DNA from: Pseudofrankia coriaricola
GTDB taxonomy: Bacteria > Actinomycetota > Actinomycetes > Frankiales > Frankiaceae
Assembly: GCF_001854805.1 (NCBI RefSeq)
Contig: NZ_MBLO01000067.1
Coordinates: 1 to 33,117, forward strand
Direction of reading: 5' to 3'
DNA length: 33,117 nucleotides
The position numbers and the translations under genes are program-made. The notes under the pieces are model-generated. The model saw only the letters and a program-made list of their open reading frames with translations, did not search any database and was not told the DNA's origin. Position 1 is the first letter of the stretch; the number at the start of each line of letters is the position of its first letter. Shown piece after piece: positions 23,899 to 31,055 of the stretch.

Positions 23899-24429
23899 TC
23901 AGCCGGCGCGCCGGCCGAAGAGCGCGAGCAGACGCTGGGTGTCACTGGCACCCGACGGCGACGCTAGGCGTGCACCGAATAGTCCGCCGCGGTCGATCTC
24001 GCTCAGCACAATCGGAGCGAGGCGGACGAGCGCGCGGACGTGATCGGCGGGGAGGCGAGGAGTCGCTCCGACCGCGGTGTCGATGTCCCAGGCGTGGACC
24101 GTCAGTTCGAACGCTCCGGTCAGCGACGTCAGGTCGACGGCCGGCGCGTTGGCCGGCGCGTCGGATACAGCCTGCCGAAGTTCGTTGAGCGACAGTTCGG
24201 CGCGGATGCATCCGGTCGTGGTTGTCGGGATTGGCGCCGCACCTGTGATGACCTCGGTCAGTGTGGACGCCGAGTCGGCGACGTGGTGCACGAGCTGGCC
24301 GAGTTGCCACTCGCTGCACGGCGTCGGGCGGGTCGGCAGCGTCCGACGGGCGACGTGCAGGCTGGCCGACATCAGGTCGGCGGCGACCAGGAGCAAGGGG
24401 CGGGAGTCCACGGGGGCATCCAGGCTCAT
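23899..24429 (-). CDS. DinB/maleylpyruvate isomerase-like (TIGR03086-type) protein
   Basis: A 176-residue four-helix-bundle protein of the mycothiol-dependent maleylpyruvate isomerase N-terminal type. Signature features are the CSEWQLGQLVHHVADSAS stretch with H48 and H49 and ELTVHAWDIDTAVG with H112 and D115, which together form the usual three-His metal site. Members are metal-dependent thiol transferases that use mycothiol, or are uncharacterised. It is the downstream gene of a two-gene operon: its ATG overlaps the stop of the sigma-factor gene by four bases (ATGA). By position it may alter or report a signal for the sigma factor, or be part of its regulon. A 14-bp palindrome GCCGGCGCGCCGGC (23902-23915) lies in its last codons. 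Confidence 0.8.
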   Translation of the reverse strand: MSLDAPVDSRPLLLVAADLMSASLHVARRTLPTRPTPCSEWQLGQLVHHVADSASTLTEVITGAAPIPTTTTGCIRAELSLNELRQAVSDAPANAPAVDLTSLTGAFELTVHAWDIDTAVGATPRLPADHVRALVRLAPIVLSEIDRGGLFGARLASPSGASDTQRLLALFGRRAG

Positions 24430-25409
24430 GCCGGTCGCTGGGGGAGGACGATCGGACGGCCGAACGTCGGGAACAGTTCTGGGTTGAGGAAGACGACGAT
24501 GCGGGTGATAGCGCCATCGTGCTGTTCGATCAGGTGTATCCCGTGGGCGCGGAAGGAGCCGTCTGGTTCGCCTGCGTACATCGCCAGCGCCGGGTAGCCG
24601 TTGGCGGAGGTGAGCAGCGCGGTCCGCCGGTGGGCGAACACGCGTCGGTGGTGATGATCGAGGACAGACGCGCGGCCTTGGAACCAGCGTGCGATGGGGG
24701 GCATCTCGTAGGTCACATCAGCGCGGAGCAGGTCAGCCAATAGCTTGGCGTCACCGGCTTCGAAGGCCACCAGATAGCGACGCAGCACCTCGGTGTCCAA
24801 GTCGGGGGAAGGGACCACTCGATCTTGGTCAGGTAGATCGCTGGCGATGGTCGAGCGGGCACGTTGCAACAGGCTGCGCACTGCGGTAACCGAGATGTCG
24901 AGAAGGTCAGCGACCTCGGCCGGGCTGAACGCGGCGACGTCGACCAGCAGCAACACGGCGCGCTGGCGAGCCGGCAGGACCTGATAGGCGGCGATCAATG
25001 CCAGTCGTGTGCTGTCGCGGAGTGCGACGATCGCGGCCGGGTCGTCGGCCTCGTGGAGCAGGTCGGCCGTCGGCGCGGGCTGCAACCACGGGGTTGCGTC
25101 GAGCTTGGACAGGTCGGGGTGCTCGGAGTCGGTGGGCCCGCCAAGCCCGGACGGCAGGATTCGGCGATCGGCGCTGGCCAGAGCGGTCAGGCAGGCATTG
25201 GTGGCGATGCGGTGTAGCCAGGTCCGCAGCGACGAGCGTCCGTCGAAGCGGTCGTAGCCGCGCCACGCCCGCATCAGCGTTTCTTGAACGAGGTCCTCGG
25301 CATCCTGGTACGAGCCGAGCATGCGGTAGCAGTGCGCGAGCAGTTCCCGTCGGTAGGGATCTGCCATCTCGGCGAACTCGGTGACGGCGGCGCCGCTGTC
25401 ACTCGACAC
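24426..25409 (-). CDS. SigG-like ECF RNA polymerase sigma factor with SnoaL-like C-terminal domain
   Basis: A 327-residue sigma factor of the same family as the one at 22488. Region 2 has YRRELLAHCYRMLGSYQDAE and DLVQETLMRAWRGYDRFDGR; LRTWLHRIATNACLTAL follows. The linker motif TPWLQPAPTADLL is present. Region 4 has LPARQRAVLLLVDVAAFSPAEVADLLDISVTAVRSLLQRA. The C-terminal domain (about 210-327) resembles SnoaL/NTF2 (LLADLLRADVTYEMPPIARWFQGRASVLDHHH). The start is GTG at 25409 with GGAGG seven bases before it. It is coupled by an ATGA overlap to the DinB-like gene. A perfect 20-bp palindrome lies 64 bases upstream of its start, suggesting repression by a TetR-like protein. Confidence 0.92.
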   Translation of the reverse strand: MSSDSGAAVTEFAEMADPYRRELLAHCYRMLGSYQDAEDLVQETLMRAWRGYDRFDGRSSLRTWLHRIATNACLTALASADRRILPSGLGGPTDSEHPDLSKLDATPWLQPAPTADLLHEADDPAAIVALRDSTRLALIAAYQVLPARQRAVLLLVDVAAFSPAEVADLLDISVTAVRSLLQRARSTIASDLPDQDRVVPSPDLDTEVLRRYLVAFEAGDAKLLADLLRADVTYEMPPIARWFQGRASVLDHHHRRVFAHRRTALLTSANGYPALAMYAGEPDGSFRAHGIHLIEQHDGAITRIVVFLNPELFPTFGRPIVLPQRPA

Positions 25410-25472
25410 TGTGCACCTCCACGCGCGCGAAACATTCTCTGGGCTCGCGGGCTGGGGCCGTGAGCGCTGAGA

Positions 25473-25492
25473 GATCGGTCGGCCGACCGATC
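25473..25492. promoter_or_regulatory. 20-bp perfect palindrome, TetR-operator-like
   Basis: GATCGGTCGGCCGACCGATC is fully self-complementary over 20 bases, the shape of a TetR-family operator. It sits in the region upstream of the sigma-factor gene on the minus strand. No TetR-family gene is visible in the window, so the regulator would be encoded elsewhere or be of another family. Confidence 0.55.
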
Positions 25493-25572
25493 ATTGAGTA
25501 TTGACTCCTCGAACAGGCCGGATTCACCGGTGGCGACTTTGGCGTTTCGTGAAGTCGCGGCAGGTTTCAGGT

Positions 25573-25615
25573 CGGGACGGCCCTGGCACGATTGTCTCGC
25601 ATCAGGGCCGTCCCG
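25573..25615. terminator. Long GC-rich hairpin
   Basis: A perfect 13-bp inverted repeat, CGGGACGGCCCTG (25573-25585) and its complement (25603-25615), with a 17-base loop. It could end transcription coming from the SDR gene on the minus strand before the sigma-factor promoter. Confidence 0.55.
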
Positions 25616-25646
25616 GAGCTGACGCGGGGACCGATACACGAGCGCC

Positions 25647-25664
25647 GGACCTCGCTAGAGGTCC
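25647..25664. repeat. Small perfect inverted repeat
   Basis: GGACCTC, loop GCTA, GAGGTCC. It lies close to the preceding larger hairpin and may be part of the same terminator region or an operator. Confidence 0.4.
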
Positions 25665-25709
25665 TACCGGCCGTCTAGTGATCCCTGTGGAACTGAGAGC
25701 GGAGCCGGG

Positions 25710-25830
25710 TCACGACTGGGGCGATTCCCGCGCGATCGACTCGGCGATGCGCTCGATCCTTGCCAGCCGCCGGTCCCAGTCATCCGCCGGCGAGCTCACG
25801 AGAGCCTCCATCGAGGCGGGCCCTGCGGGG
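25710..25830 (-). pseudogene. C-terminal scrap of an ArsR-type regulator
   Basis: The minus-strand frame ends SSPADDWDRRLARIERIAESIARESPQS at TGA 25710-25712. This closely resembles the C-terminus of the ArsR protein at 27948 (ATWDARLQRIKRIAERIQ). The helix-turn-helix part is not found upstream, where the SDR gene ends. It is a relic of a second ArsR gene of the kind paired with SRPBCC proteins. Confidence 0.5.
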
Positions 25831-25878
25831 ACGACTCAACCGGTCCGCCCTGATCAGGCTCACCCGGTGTCGTTGCCC

Positions 25879-26604
25879 TCACGCGGGACTCAGCGACGCC
25901 GCGAGGAGAGCGGCGTTGGCCCGCTCGAGTTCCTTGACCGCGCCCACGCGCCAGCCCTCGGCCATCGGCTCGGTCATCGGGTCGGGGAAGATCTCCTCCT
26001 CGCCGTTGTCGACGCCGTCGAAGATCGCCCGAGCCACCGCGTCAGGCGTCGCCTTCGGGATGGGCAGGTCGCGCGTCATGTCGGTGTCTACCGGACCAGC
26101 GAGAACGGCGTGGACGGCTACCCCATCGCTGGACAGTAGAGCGCGCAGCGCCTGCGTCAGGGAGAACGCGGCCGCCTTGGACACGGAGTAGGCCGGAATG
26201 ACCGGCAGCGCAGCCAGGGCGGCCACCGACAGCACGTTGACGATCGAGCCCCGCGAGAGCTTCAGTGCCGGCAGGAAGGCCTGAGTCACCCGGTAGGTGC
26301 CGAACAGGTTCACCGCGAGGTGCTGCTCGAGGACGCCGGCGTCGCCGAGGTCGTCGTACAGCGCCAGTCCGGCGTTGTTGACGAGGATGTCGAGGGAGCC
26401 GATGCGCTCAGCGGCGGCACGGACCTGGTCGGCATCGGTCACGTCGATGGTCACTGGCACGACCCTGCCATCGGCATGGGTCAAGGTCTGCCGAGTGCCG
26501 GCGTACACGCGCCGCGCTCCTCGGCGCAAAGCGTCCTCGACCAACGCCTGCCCGATGCCACGGTTGGCACCGGTAATCAACACTGTCTTGTCTTCGAACG
26601 ACAT
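25879..26604 (-). CDS. Short-chain dehydrogenase/reductase
   Basis: A 241-residue classical SDR with all motifs: TGANRGIG (11-18, cofactor binding), DVTD near 54-57, NNAG (76-79), N99, and the catalytic S126, Y139 and K143 (AYSVSKAAA). It should reduce or oxidise an alcohol/carbonyl with NAD(P)H; Arg and Thr after the second strand (AGTRQT) suggest NADPH. The ATG at 26604 is well supported by AAGGAG with normal spacing; a longer upstream frame is not coding-like. The gene is followed on the same strand by the ArsR scrap, and the remnant of an MFS transporter lies upstream, so an operon for a small toxic molecule may once have stood here. Substrate unknown. Confidence 0.92.
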   Translation of the reverse strand: MSFEDKTVLITGANRGIGQALVEDALRRGARRVYAGTRQTLTHADGRVVPVTIDVTDADQVRAAAERIGSLDILVNNAGLALYDDLGDAGVLEQHLAVNLFGTYRVTQAFLPALKLSRGSIVNVLSVAALAALPVIPAYSVSKAAAFSLTQALRALLSSDGVAVHAVLAGPVDTDMTRDLPIPKATPDAVARAIFDGVDNGEEEIFPDPMTEPMAEGWRVGAVKELERANAALLAASLSPA

Positions 26605-26762
26605 TCCCTGCTCCTTGTCGGTAGTGCTGGTTGTCGACCACCGGGCGGTGTCGAAAGAATCGAGTGGTGGCCCACGACATCGGGGACTGGTGCGGGCCGC
26701 CGGTGCCGTCGTGGCGCCGTGTCCGTGGACTCCTGCGGCTGAGAAGTGGGCGGACGAGCCGG

Positions 26763-27015
26763 TCAGCCGTTGGCCAGGAGAGCAGCGGGTTCGGCGATGA
26801 GTGACGATGCCGCCGGCTCGGTGGAGCGGCGGGTCACCAGCAGTCCGATCGGCACGCCGAGCACAGCGATCGCGGTGCAGGCCAGAGCGCCCAGTGGAAG
26901 CCGCCGGCGAGAGTCTCGGCGAGCGGTTCGGGGCGAGCGGCAAGGGTGGCGGTGTGGGCCACCGACGGGCTGTTGTCATTGCTGTCCTCGCTATGCCTGC
27001 CGGTCAGGGTCACTG
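26763..27015 (-). pseudogene. C-terminal fragment of an MFS transporter
   Basis: Minus-strand pieces read AARPEPLAETLAGGFHWALW, then in a shifted frame CTAIAVLGVPIGLLVTRRSTEP and ..PAALLANG before TGA at 26763. This is the last membrane helix and tail of a drug-efflux-type MFS protein, with an apparent single-base deletion near 26895. The rest of the gene is missing. It precedes the SDR gene in transcription direction. Confidence 0.55.
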
Positions 27016-27210
27016 GTGTGACGCACCGCAGGGCTGCGAGTCATCGATCGACGGCAATCTCCTGCCGCGGCGGCCGCCCTCCTTGTCTTGGTGGACGGCG
27101 ACGCCCGCGATGCCGAGCAAGTCGCGGCCGGTGGGGACCTGGCGCAGGACGAGCAGTCCGATGGCGTCAAGGTCGCCGACTCGAGGACGCGACGGTGCAG
27201 CTGGTCGTCC

Positions 27211-27324
27211 AGTCGGATCAGCGCGGCGAGCACCGCGCGGTCTGCCCAGTCCCACCGTGGCTTGGGCTGGGCGCGGCCGTAGCACTGCGATCTCGTGTCG
27301 GAGCACGAGTAGCTCGATGTCCTT
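27211..27324 (-). pseudogene. Short fragment of an rve-type transposase
   Basis: From 27324 downward the minus strand encodes KDIELLVLRHEIAVLR and, after a frameshift, QPKPRWDWADRAVLAALIRL, matching residues about 27-65 of the intact transposase at 2791-3858. It begins exactly where a 63-bp repeat ends and breaks off near 27211. The remaining sequence to about 27030 (..RQVPTGRDLLGIAGVAVHQD) appears coding but I do not recognise it. Confidence 0.7.
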
Positions 27325-27387
27325 CTGCCGATGCTCGGTAGGTCCGCCTCCGCGGAGGTCCCACCACGGATCGACAAATACAGGCTG
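27325..27387. repeat. 63-bp dispersed repeat, copy 1
   Basis: Matches 30954-31016 at 58 of 63 positions in the same orientation. It contains the self-complementary CCTCCGCGGAGG. On one side is a transposase fragment, on the other the ArsR/SRPBCC promoter. In minus-strand translation it reads QPVFVDPWWDLRGGGPTEHRQ. Confidence 0.8.
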
Positions 27388-27408
27388 CTCCCTCCCCGAA
27401 ACCGTTTG

Positions 27409-27469
27409 CGCAACGAGAGGTTGCGTTAGTGGGGCGCGCCGGATACGTTGACGTGCAACCACCGGTTGC
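27409..27469 (+). promoter_or_regulatory. Promoter and two operator-like dyads of the SRPBCC-ArsR operon
   Basis: TTGCGT (27421-27426), a 17-base spacer and TACGTT (27444-27449) make a plausible promoter. CGCAAC-gagag-GTTGCG (27409-27425) overlaps the -35 and GCAACC-acc-GGTTGC (27455-27469) covers the start area. Both dyads share the GCAAC/GTTGC half site. The second ends 20 bases before the first gene. Binding by the ArsR protein encoded in the operon is the natural explanation. Confidence 0.6.
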
Positions 27470-27489
27470 GTTGAGGCCAGGAGGATCAC

Positions 27490-27951
27490 ATGGAGTACGG
27501 GAGCATCGAGCGGGAGCTCCACATTGACGCCACCCCCGAGGTGGTCTACGAGGTGATCAGCTCTCCCGAGCACGTGCGCGAGTGGTGGACCGACGACGCC
27601 GAGCTCGACCCGGTCCCCGGGGCCACCGGCGCGTTCACCTTCGGCGACCCGACGGTACCCGGCGCGAAGATTGTGCCGCTCACCGTCTTGGAGGCTGACC
27701 CGCCCCGCCGGTTCGCGTTCCGCTGGGCGTACGACGAGGGCCCGGCCACCGAGACGAACTCTTTCCTGGTGACCTTCGACCTCGTTCCGTCAGGCGACGG
27801 CACGCTGGTGCGCTTTAAGGAGACCGGCTTCCGCGAGCGCGGGTGGGAGGCGGCCGTGCTGGAGGAGGCCTACCTCGACCACGTCCGCGGCTGGGACCAG
27901 TTCCTCCCGCGCCTCGTCACGTATGCCAACAGGCTGGACGCGCGGCCGTGA
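27490..27951 (+). CDS. SRPBCC-fold (AHSA1-like) protein
   Basis: A 153-residue START/SRPBCC-type ligand-binding protein. The AHSA1-like pattern is clear: IERELHIDATPEVVYEVISSPEHVREWWTD, FTFGDP.., LEADPPRRFAFRWAY and TLVRFKETGF, with the final helix LEEAYLDHVRGWDQFLPRLVTYAN. Such proteins have a large hydrophobic cavity and usually sit beside an ArsR regulator, as here. AGGAGG lies six bases before the ATG. The stop overlaps the ArsR start (GTGA), so the two are coupled. The ligand is unknown; the protein probably binds or senses a small hydrophobic compound. Confidence 0.9.
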   Translation: MEYGSIERELHIDATPEVVYEVISSPEHVREWWTDDAELDPVPGATGAFTFGDPTVPGAKIVPLTVLEADPPRRFAFRWAYDEGPATETNSFLVTFDLVPSGDGTLVRFKETGFRERGWEAAVLEEAYLDHVRGWDQFLPRLVTYANRLDARP

Positions 27952-28286
27952 GCACCACGATCGATGACGACCTCTGGTCCGCGGTCGGCGACCCGACCCG
28001 CCGACGGATGCTCGACCTGCTCCTCGCCGACGGAGGCGGTACGGCGACCACGCTCAGCAAGCAGCTGCCCGTCACCCGGCAGGCGGTCGCCAAGCACCTC
28101 GGTGTGCTGGACCGCGTCGGCCTGGTGCACGTGACGCCGGCGGGGCGCGAGCGCCGCTACGAGGTGGACGAGGCCCAGCTCGCCCGTGCGGTCGCCCAGC
28201 TGTCCGCGGTCGGCGCGACCTGGGACGCCCGGCTGCAGCGGATCAAGCGGATCGCCGAGCGGATCCAGCGCGGCAAGCAGGGCTGA
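27948..28286 (+). CDS. ArsR-family transcriptional regulator
   Basis: A 112-residue winged-helix repressor starting with GTG at 27948 (MSTTIDDDLWSAVGDPTRRRML). The DNA-recognition part is LSKQLPVTRQAVAKHLGVLDRVGLVHV and the wing GRERRYEVDEAQL. It has no Cys pair of the metal-sensing kind; it belongs with the ArsR proteins paired to SRPBCC partners. It overlaps the upstream gene by four bases. It likely binds the two dyads at 27409-27469 and represses its own operon. The C-terminal helix ATWDARLQRIKRIAERIQRG has a decayed twin at 25710. Upstream in-frame codons are part of the SRPBCC gene in another frame. Confidence 0.9.
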   Translation: MSTTIDDDLWSAVGDPTRRRMLDLLLADGGGTATTLSKQLPVTRQAVAKHLGVLDRVGLVHVTPAGRERRYEVDEAQLARAVAQLSAVGATWDARLQRIKRIAERIQRGKQG

Positions 28287-28551
28287 CCGCACCTGCACAC
28301 CCACGATTCGCCGCCCCGTCCGTGGCGGCGGCGAACGACCGCGCCCTGAAGCGGGAGCGCACACCCGGAAACCGAGGAAGAGGAAACGGGACGGTGCACC
28401 GATCCGTAGTAACCGGCGGCCGGGGCGGCCCCGCCGAAGGGCGTGTCTCCTTGTCCCACTGCTTCACAGAAGTGGCCACCGACCTGATGAGCATGACGGC
28501 GCAGCTCGAGACCAGCGAACGCCGCCCGGCCCCCCGCGACGTGCGCATCGC

Positions 28552-28794
28552 CTACCCCACTAAGAGGAACGAAATGCCCGTGTAGATCACCCGGTGGTCG
28601 CCCACCCGGATCCGCCAGTACCCGGGCCGGGCCGCATCTGGAGGCAGCCCACCGGCCGCTGCGTGTGCTCCGGAGCCGCGACCGCGCGCAGAACCCGGGC
28701 CCTGGACGTCAAGGGGCAGCTTCCCGAGGGCACGTTGCACGTTCCCGAGGGCACGCTGCACGGGCGGCGCGAAGCGGGCGGCGTAGGACGGCAC
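28552..28794 (-). pseudogene. Broken RelE/ParE-type toxin gene
   Basis: The minus-strand GTG at 28794 starts PSYAARFAPPVQRALG, the beginning of a RelE/ParE toxin. Then NVQRALG repeats, from a 21-bp tandem duplication at 28721-28762. KLPLDVQ follows, then in a shifted frame GRVLRAVAAPEHTQRPVGC, then after a second shift GYWRIRVGDHRVIYTGISF, the core of the family's last strands. Two frameshifts and the internal duplication make it non-functional, and the C-terminus looks shortened. I cannot identify an antitoxin gene next to it. Confidence 0.65.
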
Positions 28795-28986
28795 GTCACG
28801 CCGCCCCCAGTGGGCGAGGGCTGCGGCGGCGAACGTCCGGATATGCCGGTAATGTGCGCGCCACGTTGACGCACGTCGAAGCCTTGCGGCCGAGACGGAA
28901 CGCGGATCCGGCGCGGGGGGTCGCGGCGGCTGCCGCGACCCGGCCCGAGGCTCGGTGCGTCCCCACAGCGAGGGGGCTGGGAAACC

Positions 28987-30507
28987 GTGGCCGAGAATGT
29001 TCACCTGGAAAAGGGGCCGGAAGCTGGCGTTCCGGCGTCTGGGAGCGGTCCCGGTGAGCCAGCGGTCGACGCGACGGCGGACCGCGCGCCGACGGTTGAG
29101 GCGCAGGCTGACGACGCGACGGCGGTAGCCGCGCTGGCTGACGGCGCAGCGGCTGGCGCCACGCCTGTCAACGCCGCGCCCACCGACGAGGTGCCGGCCA
29201 CCGATGTGGCTACTGCCGATGTGCCACCGACGGGGGCGGTGCCGGCGGGCCCTGCCCGCTGGTCGGCGCCCGCGCCCGGCGATCCGGCCATGGCCCGTCC
29301 ACCGCACCCGACCACCCCCTGGGCGGTCCCCGTTCCGCCGGCCGCGCCCGCGCCGGCCCCCGGCCCCGCGGTGTCGCCCGTTCCGGGGCACTTGCCCATG
29401 CCCGGCGGCGCCGGCGGTCCGTGGAGGCCGGCGTGGGGCCGGACACCGCCCATGGGCCCGCCCTCACCGGGCACCGGCGGCTGGTACCTCAACCCGGCGA
29501 GCGGCCAGCCGACCTGGCGCCCCGCGGCGCCGGCGCCGGTGCCGACGAGACGGCGGTCGACGAAACTCGTCGCGGCAGTCGTCGTGGGCTCGGTCGTGGG
29601 ACTGGCGGTCCTGGCGTTCGCGGCGACGACCATCGTGGGGCTCGTTGCCGGGGACGACGCCGAAAAGGAGCCCGTGGCGGCCCCGGCGCCGGTCGCCACC
29701 GCCGCGGTGACCCCGTCACCGACCCCACTGCGCAACGCCCGCCTCACGCAGTACGACTACGAACGCGGCAAGTGCTACTTCTGGCCCTTCGTGAATGACC
29801 CGACCCCGGACGTTGACGAGGTCCCCTGCTCCGAGCCCCACCTGTTCGAGTCCGTCGCCGACGAGCCCATCGACCTCTCGGCCGACTTCTCGACCATCGC
29901 GCCTTACCCTTCCGTGTCGGACTGGTGGGCGATCTCCGCCCGACTCTGCCAGCAGACGGTCGAGGCCTACCTCGGCCACTCGATCGACCCGCATGGCCGG
30001 ATCAAGATCGAGCCGATCATCCCGGTTCTGGAGGGCTGGGTCCTCGGCGAGCGGGAGATGACCTGTGGCGTCCGGGTCTCCAGCTCGCATCCGCGCGACC
30101 CCGTCAGCTATGTGTCCACTGGCTCGGCGAAGGACCTCGACCAGTCGCGGGTCTGGGAGCCGGGGGTCTGCCTGAACGCGGAGGGGATCCCCTTGCTCTG
30201 CGAGTACGAGCACGTCTATGTCGCGGTTGGTGATGTCGTGCTGCCCGGCGTCCCGGGCTCGGCGCCACCGTCCGACGAGCAGCAGGGGGAACTGATCGAG
30301 ACGTCCTGTGCCGAACGGGCGCGGGAGTTCTTCGGTCCGTCGTTCCAGGAGTTGGAGCTGGAGAACCTCGGTGTCATGTGGTACCCGATCACGCGGGACG
30401 GCTGGGAGTTCGGCAACCGGACGATCAGCTGCCTGATCGGCTACGTCAACGCCGACGGCACCCCACGCGTCACTACCGGCGACCCGCGCAGGGGCCGCCC
30501 GGCCTGA
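28987..30507 (+). CDS. Membrane protein with duplicated septum-formation-like (PF13845-type) domain
   Basis: A 506-residue protein. Residues 1-190 are Ala/Pro/Gly-rich and presumably cytoplasmic and disordered, ending in a basic stretch (TRRRSTKL). One membrane helix spans about 193-221. The extracellular part (about 225-506) contains two related units of the septum-formation family type: YERGKCYFWPF..VDEVPCSEPHLFESV with VLGEREMTCGV, and WEPGVCLN..LLCEYEHVYVAV with EFGNRTISCLIGYV. Conserved Cys in each unit probably form disulfides. Such proteins occur in actinobacteria, some linked to cell division or cell-envelope growth; the exact role is not known. The GTG at 28987 is preceded by GGGG about 11 bases upstream. 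It stands alone. Confidence 0.8.
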   Translation: MAENVHLEKGPEAGVPASGSGPGEPAVDATADRAPTVEAQADDATAVAALADGAAAGATPVNAAPTDEVPATDVATADVPPTGAVPAGPARWSAPAPGDPAMARPPHPTTPWAVPVPPAAPAPAPGPAVSPVPGHLPMPGGAGGPWRPAWGRTPPMGPPSPGTGGWYLNPASGQPTWRPAAPAPVPTRRRSTKLVAAVVVGSVVGLAVLAFAATTIVGLVAGDDAEKEPVAAPAPVATAAVTPSPTPLRNARLTQYDYERGKCYFWPFVNDPTPDVDEVPCSEPHLFESVADEPIDLSADFSTIAPYPSVSDWWAISARLCQQTVEAYLGHSIDPHGRIKIEPIIPVLEGWVLGEREMTCGVRVSSSHPRDPVSYVSTGSAKDLDQSRVWEPGVCLNAEGIPLLCEYEHVYVAVGDVVLPGVPGSAPPSDEQQGELIETSCAERAREFFGPSFQELELENLGVMWYPITRDGWEFGNRTISCLIGYVNADGTPRVTTGDPRRGRPA

Positions 30508-30713
30508 CAGCAGGAGGTCGGGTGGCGATGCTGAGCTGACACCACGATCGTTGTCATCGTTCCGGCCCGCGAGACCTGGTCACAGGCTGAGCCAGCGTTA
30601 CGAGTTCACCGCTTCGGAGGTCATCGCCTTGCTACAACTCTGGCGGTAATAAAAGCTACTGGTCGGCGCGGGGCACCCCACCTGAATAGGAAATCATGCT
30701 TTCGGCTGTTTGC

Positions 30714-31019
30714 TCAGTCTGACCAGCGGAGGTCCTCTTCGAGGGCGCAGATGGTGTCGTAGATGGTGGTGGAGGGCCAGGGAGGTATGTCGGGGCGCTG
30801 CCAGGTGAGATGCACCCGGGCCCAGCCACCACCTGCCAGCATGATGATGATGTCGTCTTTGGTCTCTGATCGGGCAACGACCTCGAAGGCCTGCCGGTGC
30901 AGAGGATGGCCAGTGGCCACCTCCTTGCGAAGCTCGGTCGCCAGAGCTTCACGCTGCCGATGTTCGGCAGGTCCGCCTCCACGGAGGTCCGACCACGGAT
31001 CGACAAATACGGGCTGCAC
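30714..31019 (-). CDS. Small conserved hypothetical protein whose start lies in a 63-bp repeat
   Basis: A 101-residue protein without a known role. The pattern LATELRKEVATGHPLHRQAFEVVARSETKDDIIIMLAGGGWARVHLTWQRPDIPPWPSTTIYD resembles a family of small actinobacterial proteins of about 100 residues that share GHPLHG, ARSE..DDV.. and HL.W.....PPWP. The GTG at 31019 is preceded by GAGAGAG. The first 21 residues (QPVFVDPWSDLRGGGPAEHRQ) are encoded in the 63-bp sequence repeated at 27325, so the original start may have been altered or extended. Confidence 0.65.
   Translation of the reverse strand: MQPVFVDPWSDLRGGGPAEHRQREALATELRKEVATGHPLHRQAFEVVARSETKDDIIIMLAGGGWARVHLTWQRPDIPPWPSTTIYDTICALEEDLRWSD
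30954..31016. repeat. 63-bp dispersed repeat, copy 2
   Basis: Matches 27325-27387 at 58 of 63 positions, same orientation, with the self-complementary CCTCC(A)CGGAGG core slightly changed. It covers the first codons of the small gene at 30714-31019. The flanking sequences of the two copies are unrelated. Confidence 0.8.
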
Positions 31020-31055
31020 GCGTTCTCTCTCGACGAGACCGATGAGGCCGGAGCC

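Noticed and set aside
25501-26139. Plus-strand frame through the hairpins and SDR gene
   Set aside because: It crosses strong hairpins and is antisense to the well-supported SDR gene.
29001-29747. Minus-strand open frame opposite the septum-formation-like gene
   Set aside because: Antisense of the repetitive Pro/Ala-rich region; no independent support.
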